Assembly (NCBI GenBank): GCA_964496575.1
Contig: CAZCAC010000024.1
Span: 20,037 to 84,036, forward strand
Source: CAZCAC01 sp964496575
GTDB lineage: Bacteria; Planctomycetota; UBA1135; GCA-002686595
Reading direction: 5' to 3'
DNA length: 64,000 bases
Shown here: piece after piece, positions 53,354 through 60,709 of the stretch
Layout: each line of letters opens with the position of its first letter
How positions within the stretch are numbered: position 1 is the stretch's first letter
Translations under genes and position numbers: made by a program
Notes under the pieces: generated by a model
Databases searched by the model: none
What the model was told of the DNA's origin: nothing
What the model saw: the letters and a program-made list of their open reading frames with translations, nothing else

Positions 53354-54460
53354 ATGCCCACCGCAGAGAGAGTGACCGACCAGAGCCCCGACGAGGCGAG
53401 CGCCCCGCCCCCCTCCGCCGAACCCCTCACCGTCCGCTTCGCGCGGGCGAGCGACGAGGCGGAGATCGACCGGCTGGTCCGCGCCCACCCCGGAGGCTCG
53501 GTGTTCCAGCGCCCCGCCTGGGGTCGAGCGGTGAAGCGGGCGTTCGGTCACGGCCCGCGTGATCTCGTCGCCTGTCGGGGCGAGAGCGTCGTCGGCGCCC
53601 TGCCGCTGATGCTCTGCCGCGGCATGACCGGGACCCGGCACCTGGTCTCGACCCCGTACGGCGTCTACGGCGGACCGGTCGCGGAGGATCCCGAGGTGGT
53701 GGACGCCCTGGCGCAGCGAGCCTGCGCGGTTGCCGAGGAGGAGCGGGTCGGCCGGCTCGAGCTGCGCTGCTACGGCGATCCCGGCCTCGACCAGCTCACC
53801 CCCTCGGAGATGTACGTCACCTTCGTGAAGGACCTGCCCGCCGATCCCGGCGAGGTGGTCCCCGGCATGAAGAAGGAGGAGCGGCGACTGGTCCGACGCG
53901 CGCGCGACAAGCACGGCCTCGAGCTGTGCGAGGGCGGCTGGTTCGTCACCGACCTGGCGCGCCTCTTCACTCAGAGCAAGCAGCGCCTGGGCAGCCCGGG
54001 TCTCCCGCTCGTGTGGTTCCGCATGATCCTGGAGGAACTCGGCCCCGACGTGGTGATCCACCTCGCCCGGCGCGACCGCGAGGTCCTCGCCGCGAGCATG
54101 AGCTTCCTCGACGGGGACTCGATGCGGATGTACTACATCGGCACGACCCCCGAGGCCAACCGCGCGTACTCGACCACCAGCTTCATGATCGCCGGCCTGC
54201 AGGAGTGGGGGATCGAACGGGGTTTCTCGCGCTTTGACCTCGGCCGCTCGCGCCGCGACGCCGGCACGGTGAAGTTCAAGCGCAACCAGGGCTTCGAGGC
54301 GGAGCCGCTGCACTACCGCTACGCGCTGGTCCGGTCCCGTGACCTGCCGAGCTTCAACCCCTCGAACCCGCGCACCGAGCTCCTGCGCAAGACCTGGGCC
54401 CGGCTGCCGGGCTTCCTGTGCGCGCGGGCGTCGGGGTTCCTGGCGCGGCGGCTCTTCTAG
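53354..54460 (+). CDS. FemAB/GNAT-like aminoacyl or acyl transferase
   Basis: A 368-residue protein resembling FemAB-type GNAT proteins linked to exopolysaccharide/PEP-CTERM loci. Landmarks: FQRPAWGRAVKRAFGHGP near residue 55, LVSTPYGVYGGPVAED, the KKEERRLVRRARDKHGLEL basic block, and the C-terminal FSRFDLGRSRRDAGTVKFKRNQ segment, which is the most family-specific part. No exosortase is nearby. It may add amino acids or acyl groups to a cell-envelope precursor. Preceded by an ~18-residue non-conserved tail after ATG 53354. Confidence 0.78.
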   Translation: MPTAERVTDQSPDEASAPPPSAEPLTVRFARASDEAEIDRLVRAHPGGSVFQRPAWGRAVKRAFGHGPRDLVACRGESVVGALPLMLCRGMTGTRHLVSTPYGVYGGPVAEDPEVVDALAQRACAVAEEERVGRLELRCYGDPGLDQLTPSEMYVTFVKDLPADPGEVVPGMKKEERRLVRRARDKHGLELCEGGWFVTDLARLFTQSKQRLGSPGLPLVWFRMILEELGPDVVIHLARRDREVLAASMSFLDGDSMRMYYIGTTPEANRAYSTTSFMIAGLQEWGIERGFSRFDLGRSRRDAGTVKFKRNQGFEAEPLHYRYALVRSRDLPSFNPSNPRTELLRKTWARLPGFLCARASGFLARRLF

Positions 54461-54587
54461 CACCGCGCTGCCGCCCCCGCGCGGCCATCGTCGTGGGAAG
54501 GGCGGAGATTCCCGGACGAGGGGGTGCGGTCCGAACGTCCTTGGGTTACCTAGAGTCCCCTTTCCCCCTGCCGACCCAGCACCGACG

Positions 54588-55598
54588 ATGAAGAGTCTCC
54601 TCCTCGCGCCCCTCTGCGGCGCCCCCCTCCTCTTCACGGCTCCGGCCGTCGAACTGGCCTTCACCCCCAACGAGGGGGACGCCCTGACCACCACCGCCGA
54701 GCGCGTGCTCCAGCTGGAGCTCGCCGGGACGGAGACCACCGTGACGGTCGACGGGGAGGAGCAGGAAACCTCCGAGTCCCCCGACCTGGAGATGACGCTG
54801 AGGGAGACCGAGTTACTCGTCTTCACCGACGAGTACACCGAGGTCGGTGGCGACCAGGTCGTCGAGCTCTTCAGGACCTTCGACGAGATCGGGACGACCT
54901 CCTACCAGAGCCTGACCGATCCCGAGGGCGAGGAGTTCGAGTTGGAGACCCCCGGGGTGAGCGCGCTGGAGTCGACCACGGTCTGGTTCCGCTGGGACGA
55001 GGACGACGAGGAGTACTCGGCGCGCTTCGACGAGGAGATCGAGGATCCCGACGAGGAGTTGCTCGAGGACCTCGAGGCGGTCGCCGACTTCAGCTGGTTC
55101 CTCCCCGAGGACGAGGTGGAGGAGGGCGACGGCTGGGAGATCGACATCGAGGCGTTCCGCCAGCTCTCCTCGCTCTCGGGCGACCTCAAAGTGGTCCAGG
55201 AGGACGACGACCCCGACGACGACTTCGGCGACCAGTTCGACGAGAACCTGGAAGGAGAGCTGGAAGGGGAGCTCACCGGTTTCCGCGAGGAGAACGACCG
55301 CCGGCTGGCGGTGATCCGGATCGAGGGCGAGTTCACGACCCGGGTCGAGCAGGAGGGGGAGCTCGAGTTCGAGGACGCGGAGGGAAGCAGCTTCGATCGG
55401 TACGAGTTCGCCTTCGAGCTGAAGGGCGACCTGCTCTGGGACGTGGGGGCGGGGTGTGCGTACCGCTTCCACTTCGCCGGAGACGTCGAGATGAACGTGG
55501 TCAGCGGGCAGGAGATCTCCGCGGAGGGAACCGAGATCGTCTTGGAGTCCACCCAGGAGTTCGAGGGGACCATCGAGTACGAGATCGAGGTGGAGTGA
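54588..55598 (+). CDS. Very acidic secreted protein of unknown function
   Basis: A 336-residue exported protein. ATG 54588 opens a signal peptide (MKSLLLAPLCGAPLLFTAPA). The mature part is extremely rich in Asp and Glu (for example EEIEDPDEELLEDLEAVADF, DDDPDDDFGDQFDENLEGE), with scattered Phe, Trp and beta-prone stretches and one Cys near the end. There is no catalytic motif I recognise. It could bind divalent metals or live in saline surroundings. It is followed 16 nt later, convergently, by the ABC exporter. Confidence 0.7.
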   Translation: MKSLLLAPLCGAPLLFTAPAVELAFTPNEGDALTTTAERVLQLELAGTETTVTVDGEEQETSESPDLEMTLRETELLVFTDEYTEVGGDQVVELFRTFDEIGTTSYQSLTDPEGEEFELETPGVSALESTTVWFRWDEDDEEYSARFDEEIEDPDEELLEDLEAVADFSWFLPEDEVEEGDGWEIDIEAFRQLSSLSGDLKVVQEDDDPDDDFGDQFDENLEGELEGELTGFREENDRRLAVIRIEGEFTTRVEQEGELEFEDAEGSSFDRYEFAFELKGDLLWDVGAGCAYRFHFAGDVEMNVVSGQEISAEGTEIVLESTQEFEGTIEYEIEVE

Positions 55599-55614
55599 CG
55601 CCGGGCCGTCCGGT

Positions 55615-57501
55615 CTAGACGTCCGCCGCGAGCGCTCCGGCACCCCAGTCACCCCGCCCTCGCCCCGCCTCGCGCAGGCTCTGCTCCGTGTACAGCTCGT
55701 GGTACCGCCCGCGCCGGGCCAAGAGCTCCCGGTGCGCGCCCGCCTCGACGATGCGGCCGCCCTCGATCACCAGGATGCGGTCCGCGGAGCGCACGGTGGA
55801 CAGGCGGTGGGCGATGACGAAGCTGGTGCGTCCGGCGAGCACTCGATTCAACCCGGCCTGGATCCGCTGCTCCGTCTCCGTATCGATCGACGAGGTGGCC
55901 TCGTCCATCACCAGGATCCGCGGCGCCTTGAGGATCGCCCGGGCGAAGGAGATCAGCTGCTTCTGACCGGTGGAGAGGCGCGAGCCCCCCTCGCCGACCT
56001 CGGCGGCGTAGCCGTCCTCGAGCGCGGTGATGAACTCCTCCGCGCCGACCAGCCGTGCCGCCGCCTCGACCTCGGCGTCGGTCGCGTCGAGGTCGCCGTA
56101 GCGGATGTTCTCGGCGATCGTTCCGCTGAAGAGCTGCGGGACCTGCAGGACGATGCCGAGGTTCGACTGCAGCCAGTGCAGGCCGCGCCGCCGGTAGTCG
56201 AGCCCGTCGAGGAGGATGCTCCCCGCGGTCGGCTCGTAGAAGCGACAGAGCAGCGCGAGGATGGTGGACTTGCCCCCGCCGGTGGAGCCGACCAGGGCGA
56301 TCGTCTCGCCCGCCTCGACGCGGAGATCGAAGTCCTCCAGCACCGGCCGGCCGCCCGCGCGGTAGGCGAAGCTCACCCCGCGGAACTCGATGGTGCCGAT
56401 CTCGTCGGGCAGGCCGTCCTCGGCGATCCCGGGGGGCAACGACCGGCCGCGCCGGCTGGCGATCGCGCCCGCCACCTCGGGGGCGTCGGCGATCTCCGGC
56501 TCGGCGTCGATCAGCCCGAGCACCCGCTCCGCGGAAGCCTGGGCCATCTGGATCTCGGCGAAGAGGTGCGCCAGCTCCTGCACCGGCTCGAAGAAGAGGC
56601 GGGAGTAGGAGAGGAACAGGATCAGGGTCCCGAGGGGGATCGCGGCGCCGAGGACCCGCTCGCCCCCTGCGGCGAGCACCAGGGCTGCCGCCAGGCTGGA
56701 GAGGACCAGGACCAGCGGCAGGTAGACCGAGGACAGCACCGCGTTCCGCACCGAGACCCGGTTCATCTCCCGGGTCAGATCCTGGAACTCGCCCAGGTTC
56801 TCCCGCTCGCGAACGAAGGACTTGGTGGTGCGCATCCCCATGATCCCCTCGTTGTAGGCCGCGGTGAGCCTGGAGTTGGTCTTCCGCACCAGTCGCGACG
56901 CGACGAGGATCAGCCGCTGGAAGTACTTCGAGACGAGGAAGAGGACCGGCACGACCCCCAGGATCGCCAGCCCCAGCCGCCAGTCGGTGAGGAGCATGGC
57001 GACCGAGACGCCGAGCATGATCGAGAGGCCCCAGACTAGGTCGAGCACGCCCCAGGCGAGGATGTTGGTCAGCCGGTCGCAGTCGGAGGTCATCCGCGCC
57101 ACCAGCCAGCCGACCGAGCGGCGGTCGTAGTAGGAGAAGGAGAGCTCCTGGAGCTTCTCGAAGCCGGCGCGACGGATGTCGTGTCCGACCCCGGTGCGCA
57201 GGCGGCCACCGACCAGGATGAAGCCGAGCACGCAGCCGGCGAGCCCCGAGAGCAGGGCCGCACAGATCCAGCCGTGCCGCCAGAGGTCCAGCGTCGCTCC
57301 GGGTTCGGTCAGGTCGTCGATCACCCCCTTGGTCACCCACGGGAGCGCGGAGTCGCAGGCCGCGGTGCCGATCGCGAAGACGACCAGCCAGGCCACCTGG
57401 GGCCGGTAGCTCCCGGTGAAGGTCCACAGCCGCCGCCAGAGGTGGAGGTCGACGCCGCGACTCCGGTCACTCGTCTCGTCTCTCGTCGTCTCGCCCTTCA
57501 T
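55615..57501 (-). CDS. ABC exporter half-transporter, second subunit
   Basis: A 628-residue ABC exporter: six-helix membrane domain (residues ~20-330) then ATPase. Walker A GSTGGGKST, Q-loop in NLGIVLQVPQLFSGTI, signature LSTGQKQLISFARAIL (degenerate relative to LSGGQ) and Walker B ILVMDEATSSIDTETE with an intact catalytic Glu. The degenerate signature and the intact Walker B together fit the consensus-site half of a heterodimeric exporter. ATG 57501 overlaps the stop of the first subunit (ATGA). Substrate unknown. Confidence 0.92.
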   Translation of the reverse strand: MKGETTRDETSDRSRGVDLHLWRRLWTFTGSYRPQVAWLVVFAIGTAACDSALPWVTKGVIDDLTEPGATLDLWRHGWICAALLSGLAGCVLGFILVGGRLRTGVGHDIRRAGFEKLQELSFSYYDRRSVGWLVARMTSDCDRLTNILAWGVLDLVWGLSIMLGVSVAMLLTDWRLGLAILGVVPVLFLVSKYFQRLILVASRLVRKTNSRLTAAYNEGIMGMRTTKSFVRERENLGEFQDLTREMNRVSVRNAVLSSVYLPLVLVLSSLAAALVLAAGGERVLGAAIPLGTLILFLSYSRLFFEPVQELAHLFAEIQMAQASAERVLGLIDAEPEIADAPEVAGAIASRRGRSLPPGIAEDGLPDEIGTIEFRGVSFAYRAGGRPVLEDFDLRVEAGETIALVGSTGGGKSTILALLCRFYEPTAGSILLDGLDYRRRGLHWLQSNLGIVLQVPQLFSGTIAENIRYGDLDATDAEVEAAARLVGAEEFITALEDGYAAEVGEGGSRLSTGQKQLISFARAILKAPRILVMDEATSSIDTETEQRIQAGLNRVLAGRTSFVIAHRLSTVRSADRILVIEGGRIVEAGAHRELLARRGRYHELYTEQSLREAGRGRGDWGAGALAADV

Positions 57502-59021
57502 CTCGCTCCTCCTCGGGAGCCGACGCTCCCGGCTGCCTGCCGCTCCTCCCGCATCTCCTCCTCCAGGACCCCCTGGATCTCCCAGAGACGCCGGTACGGA
57601 CCGTCGACCCGGATCAGCTCGTCGTGGCGGCCCGACTGGACGAGCCGTCCCTGGTCCAGCACGAGACAGAGGTCGGCGTGCACCACCGAGGAGAGGCGGT
57701 GCGCGATGACGATGGTGGTGCGCTTCCCGCGTCGCTCGCGCAACGCGTCGAGGATGTGGCGCTCGGTCCTCGTGTCGACCGCCGAGAGGGCGTCGTCGAG
57801 GATCAGGATCGGCGGATCGGCGAGCAGCGCCCGGGCGAGCGCCACCCGCTGGCGCTGCCCCCCGGAGAGGGTCACGCCTCGCTCGCCGACCAGCGTGTCG
57901 TAGCCGTGCTCGAGCTCGAGGATCGCCTCGTGCACGCAGGCGGCCGACGCCGCCCGATGGAGCTCCGCGTCGGACCGGTCGGCGGCGCCGATCTCCAGGT
58001 TGCCCCGGATCGTCCTCGAGAAGAGGAACGGCTCCTGGAGCACCACCCCGAAGTGCGCGCGGACGAAGCGCCGCGGCAGGGTGGAGAGCTCGTCTCCGTC
58101 GAGGCGGATCGACCCCTCGGAGTAGTCGTAGAGACGCAGAAGGAGCTGGATCAGCGTCGTCTTCCCCGAGCCCGGCGGCCCGATCAACGCCAGGGTCTGG
58201 CCCGCCTCGAGGGAGAAGGAGAGGTCCTGGATCGTCGGCGCGGCGCCGTTCGCGTCGAAGCTGAAGCGCAGCCCGCGCACCGTCACGGCGCCCTCGAGCG
58301 GCTCGTGCCGGACCCCGGGCGCGGCCTCGAGCCCCGCCTCGATCGGCGCGTCGAGCACCTCGCCCAGGCGGCGCCGCGAGACCACCGCCTTGCCCGCCTC
58401 GGAGAGCACGCGCCCGAGCTGGCGCACCGGCCAGATGACCAGGAACTGGTACTCGAGGAAGGCGGCCAGCGTCCCGACGCTCAACCCGCCGGTGAGGGCG
58501 AGGTGGGCGCCGACGAAGAGGACCAGCCCGATCTGGACGAGACAGAGGAAGTCGGAGATCGACCAGTACCAGGCCAGCAGCCGGATGAGCCGGTTGTGGT
58601 CGTCGCGGAACTCCGCGTTGCGCACACCGAACTTCGCCCGCTCGTGGTCCTGGCGGGCGAACGCGCGGACCACCCGGATCGCGGTCAGGTTCTCCTGGAG
58701 CACCGTGGTCAGCCGCCCCTCCGCCTCGTCCATGCGCTGGAAGAGGACCTTGATCCGCTGGAAGAAGATCAGCGCGAAGAGGACGATCGGGGGCATCAAC
58801 GCCAGCGAGACGATCGCCAGGGTGACGTCGAGGTGGAAGAGGATCGGCGTGACCAGGAGGAGCAGCAGCGACGCGCGGCCCACCTCGACGACCTGTGTCG
58901 AGAGGAAGGCCCGGATCGTCTCCACGTCGGAGGTGCACCGCTGGACCAGGTCCCCCGTGTCGTGGTCGTCGTACCAGGAGCAGGGCAGGTCGCCGAGGTG
59001 GCCGTAGACGTGCTCTCGCAC
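57498..59021 (-). CDS. ABC exporter half-transporter, first subunit (main reading frame)
   Basis: Reading from GTG 59021, 507 residues: four remaining membrane helices and a full ATPase. Walker A GPPGSGKTT, signature LSGGQRQRVALARALL, Walker B LILDDALSAVDT with Asp where the catalytic Glu is usual. The same frame continues upstream to ATG 59363, but TGA at 59124-59126 interrupts it between the first and second helices. As read, this product lacks the first two transmembrane helices. Together with the next subunit it looks like a heterodimeric exporter of TM287/TM288 type. It may be a recent pseudogene or an assembly/sequencing error. Confidence 0.75.
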   Translation of the reverse strand: MREHVYGHLGDLPCSWYDDHDTGDLVQRCTSDVETIRAFLSTQVVEVGRASLLLLLVTPILFHLDVTLAIVSLALMPPIVLFALIFFQRIKVLFQRMDEAEGRLTTVLQENLTAIRVVRAFARQDHERAKFGVRNAEFRDDHNRLIRLLAWYWSISDFLCLVQIGLVLFVGAHLALTGGLSVGTLAAFLEYQFLVIWPVRQLGRVLSEAGKAVVSRRRLGEVLDAPIEAGLEAAPGVRHEPLEGAVTVRGLRFSFDANGAAPTIQDLSFSLEAGQTLALIGPPGSGKTTLIQLLLRLYDYSEGSIRLDGDELSTLPRRFVRAHFGVVLQEPFLFSRTIRGNLEIGAADRSDAELHRAASAACVHEAILELEHGYDTLVGERGVTLSGGQRQRVALARALLADPPILILDDALSAVDTRTERHILDALRERRGKRTTIVIAHRLSSVVHADLCLVLDQGRLVQSGRHDELIRVDGPYRRLWEIQGVLEEEMREERQAAGSVGSRGGAR

Positions 59022-59123
59022 GCGGCGGGTGATCCCCTCGGAGGCCTCCGCCGCCCAGCGCCCGCGCAGGTACAGGCACAGGCCGGAGAGGGCGGTGAGC
59101 GCGAGGATCAGCCCACCGGCCAG

Positions 59124-59363
59124 TCAGAGCTGTCCACTGCGCCCGAGCTCCAGGGCGGCGCCGAGCCGCTGGAGCCAGTTCGAGACGGCGGGCTCCCCCT
59201 CGGTGGCGCCGGCAAGGAGCGGCCCGTCGACCACCGCCCGGGTGACCAGCGGAACGCCGAAGACGAACACGATCCCCAGCGCCATCGCCATGATGGCCCC
59301 GAGGTAGCGCGCGCGGTGTCCGGCGGAAAGGCTCCACAGGCTCTGCTGGACGGTTCTCATCAT
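59124..59363 (-). pseudogene. N-terminal fragment of the first ABC exporter subunit
   Basis: 79 residues (MMRTVQQSLWSLSAGHRA...), including the first membrane helix YLGAIMAMALGIVFVFGVPL, ended by TGA at 59124-59126 (codon 80). The frame after the TGA continues as the membrane-helix sequence LAGGLILALTALSGLCLY and joins the 507-residue frame without shift. The missing residue was probably Trp (TGG) or Arg (CGA), either a single transition away. TGA is used as a genuine stop elsewhere in the window. Confidence 0.7.
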
Positions 59364-59459
59364 CGGTCCTCGATCGGCTCCCGTAGCCCTCGCCAAACTT
59401 CCTAGATCCCCTGGTGGGGGAGCGGGCTTCTCGTCGGAGGGCGGGTAGAAAGCAAAGAA

Positions 59460-59483
59460 GCCCGCTCGTCGCTTCGAGCGGGC
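59460..59483 (-). terminator. Hairpin with T-rich tail upstream of the ABC exporter
   Basis: 9-bp perfect stem gcccgctcg/cgagcgggc (59460-59468, 59475-59483) followed on the minus strand by TTCTTTGCTTT. A second hairpin gcggcc/ggccgc (59496-59501, 59508-59513) lies just before it. It probably ends a transcript that starts upstream and keeps it from running into the ABC exporter. Confidence 0.6.
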
Positions 59484-59535
59484 CCTCGGACCGGTGCGGC
59501 CATCGAAGGCCGCGTGCACACGGGAACCGCTCAGC

Positions 59536-59580
59536 TCAGGAGGTCACCTCCTGCGGGACGTCGGGGTTCTTGGTGCGCAT
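59536..59580 (-). CDS. Candidate 14-residue small ORF
   Basis: ATG 59580 to TGA, encoding MRTKNPDVPQEVTS. AAGGAG lies 11 nt upstream (forward 59592-59597), inside a 6-bp stem (gtctcc/ggagac, 59590-59595 and 59609-59614), so its ribosome-binding site may be masked. The last codons overlap a 7-bp palindrome (caggagg/cctcctg, 59537-59543 and 59547-59553). Terminator-like hairpins follow. I see no known family; it may be a leader or regulatory peptide, or not a gene at all. Confidence 0.35.
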   Translation of the reverse strand: MRTKNPDVPQEVTS

Positions 59581-59689
59581 GTGCTTCTGGTCTCCTTCTC
59601 GGGTTGCCGGAGACGCCAAGGTATCGGCGGGTGAGGTGCCCGCAAGAGCTCGAGCGGGGTTTTTGTTCAGCCGGCGCTCGGGCTGATCC

Positions 59690-60127
59690 TCACGCGCCGG
59701 ACTCGACCAGCGCCTTCAGCCGCTCGAAGTCGTCTCGAATGCGGGCCTCGACGGCGGCGCCGATCACCGGACGCATCGCCTTCAGCATCAGGCTGCGCAG
59801 CTTCACCCGGGTCGTCTGTCGGACCCGGCAGCGGGGACCGAGGTCCTCGAAGGCTAGGTCGCTCTCCAGCTCGAAGTCGGCGTGCGTGAGCCGCATGCCG
59901 ATCAGCCGCTCCGGCTCGTACGCGAGGATCAGGCCGCGGAACTCCTGCCGCCGCCCCCCTTCGTCGTGGACCTGGACGAAGGTCGCGCCGACGCCCCACG
60001 GCTTGCCCGGGTCGATCCGCACCTCGACCAGGGAGCCGACCCAGCTGAGCAGCTCGTCGGGGTCGTCGCAGGCCCGGAAGGCCCTCGCGACCGCCCCCTC
60101 GATGACGATCTCGGCCTGGAACTCCAT
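59690..60127 (-). CDS. SRPBCC-fold protein (polyketide cyclase/dehydrase-like)
   Basis: A 145-residue START/SRPBCC-type protein. EFQAEIVIEGAVARAFRACDD at the start and the C-terminal long helix (AAVEARIRDDFERLKALVES) are typical, with PWGVGATFVQVHDEGG and LESDLAFEDLGP in the strands. These proteins bind hydrophobic ligands or act as cyclases; the ligand is unknown. Starts 16 nt after the SlyD-like stop, so the two probably share a transcript. Confidence 0.8.
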   Translation of the reverse strand: MEFQAEIVIEGAVARAFRACDDPDELLSWVGSLVEVRIDPGKPWGVGATFVQVHDEGGRRQEFRGLILAYEPERLIGMRLTHADFELESDLAFEDLGPRCRVRQTTRVKLRSLMLKAMRPVIGAAVEARIRDDFERLKALVESGA

Positions 60128-60143
60128 CGCCGCGGCTCGTCGG

Positions 60144-60629
60144 TCAGGCTTTCGGCGGGCCCGCCTCGCGCTGGCGGGCCTGCTCGAGCTCCTCCTCGGT
60201 CGCGTCGCGGATCTTGGCGATCTTGATCTCGAAGGTCAGCTCGATGCCGGCGAGGGGGTGGTTCGCGTCGAGGACCACCGCGTCGTCCTCGATGTGCACG
60301 ATGGTCACCAGGCGCGCGTTGCCCTCCTGGTCCTGGACCGGGAACTGGAGGCCCAGCTGGAAGTCGAGCTTGCCCTCGAACGCCTCCTTCGGCACGCGGT
60401 TGAGGAGCTGCTCGTTGCGCGGGCCGTACGCCTTCTCCGGCGGCACGACCACGGTCAGCTCGGCGCCCTCGTCCTTCCCCTCCAGCGCCTCCTCCAGGCC
60501 GGGGACGATCCCCTTGTGGCCGTGCAGGTACTCGAGCGGGGGGCGCCCTTCCGAGCTGTCGATGACGTTGCCGTCGGGGTCGGTGAGCTTGTACTCGAAG
60601 GCGACGATCTGGTCCTTGGTGATGGGCAC
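60144..60629 (-). CDS. SlyD-like FKBP peptidyl-prolyl isomerase
   Basis: A 161-residue cytoplasmic FKBP with an inserted flap domain, as in SlyD. KDQIVAFEYKLTDPDGNVIDSS at the N-terminus, LEYLHGHKGIVPGLEEALEG, VVPPEKAYGPRN, then the flap, then VVLDANHPLAGIELTFEIKI. The DANHPLAG block is the SlyD signature. No His/Cys metal tail is seen; the tail is EAGPPKA. Start GTG 60629 with GGAG ~5 nt upstream; the longer upstream frame has no similarity. Confidence 0.92.
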   Translation of the reverse strand: MPITKDQIVAFEYKLTDPDGNVIDSSEGRPPLEYLHGHKGIVPGLEEALEGKDEGAELTVVVPPEKAYGPRNEQLLNRVPKEAFEGKLDFQLGLQFPVQDQEGNARLVTIVHIEDDAVVLDANHPLAGIELTFEIKIAKIRDATEEELEQARQREAGPPKA

Positions 60630-60709
60630 GGAGTCTCCGGGGCTTCGGGAAAGGGGGGAGAGAGGATAGCGAGCGCTCGCGAACCGCGCCAACGGCGCGA
60701 GCCCGTTCC

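Noticed and set aside
59090..59126. Selenocysteine at the UGA in the ABC exporter; a hairpin ggtgggc/gctcacc lies a few nt downstream
   Set aside because: No Sec-containing ABC exporter is known to me, the loop lacks bacterial SECIS features, and no sel genes are nearby. Nonsense mutation or error is simpler.
55615..59337. A single long fused ABC protein covering both exporter halves on the minus strand
   Set aside because: The upstream half of that frame is a frame-shifted shadow of the first subunit; the real second subunit starts at ATG 57501.
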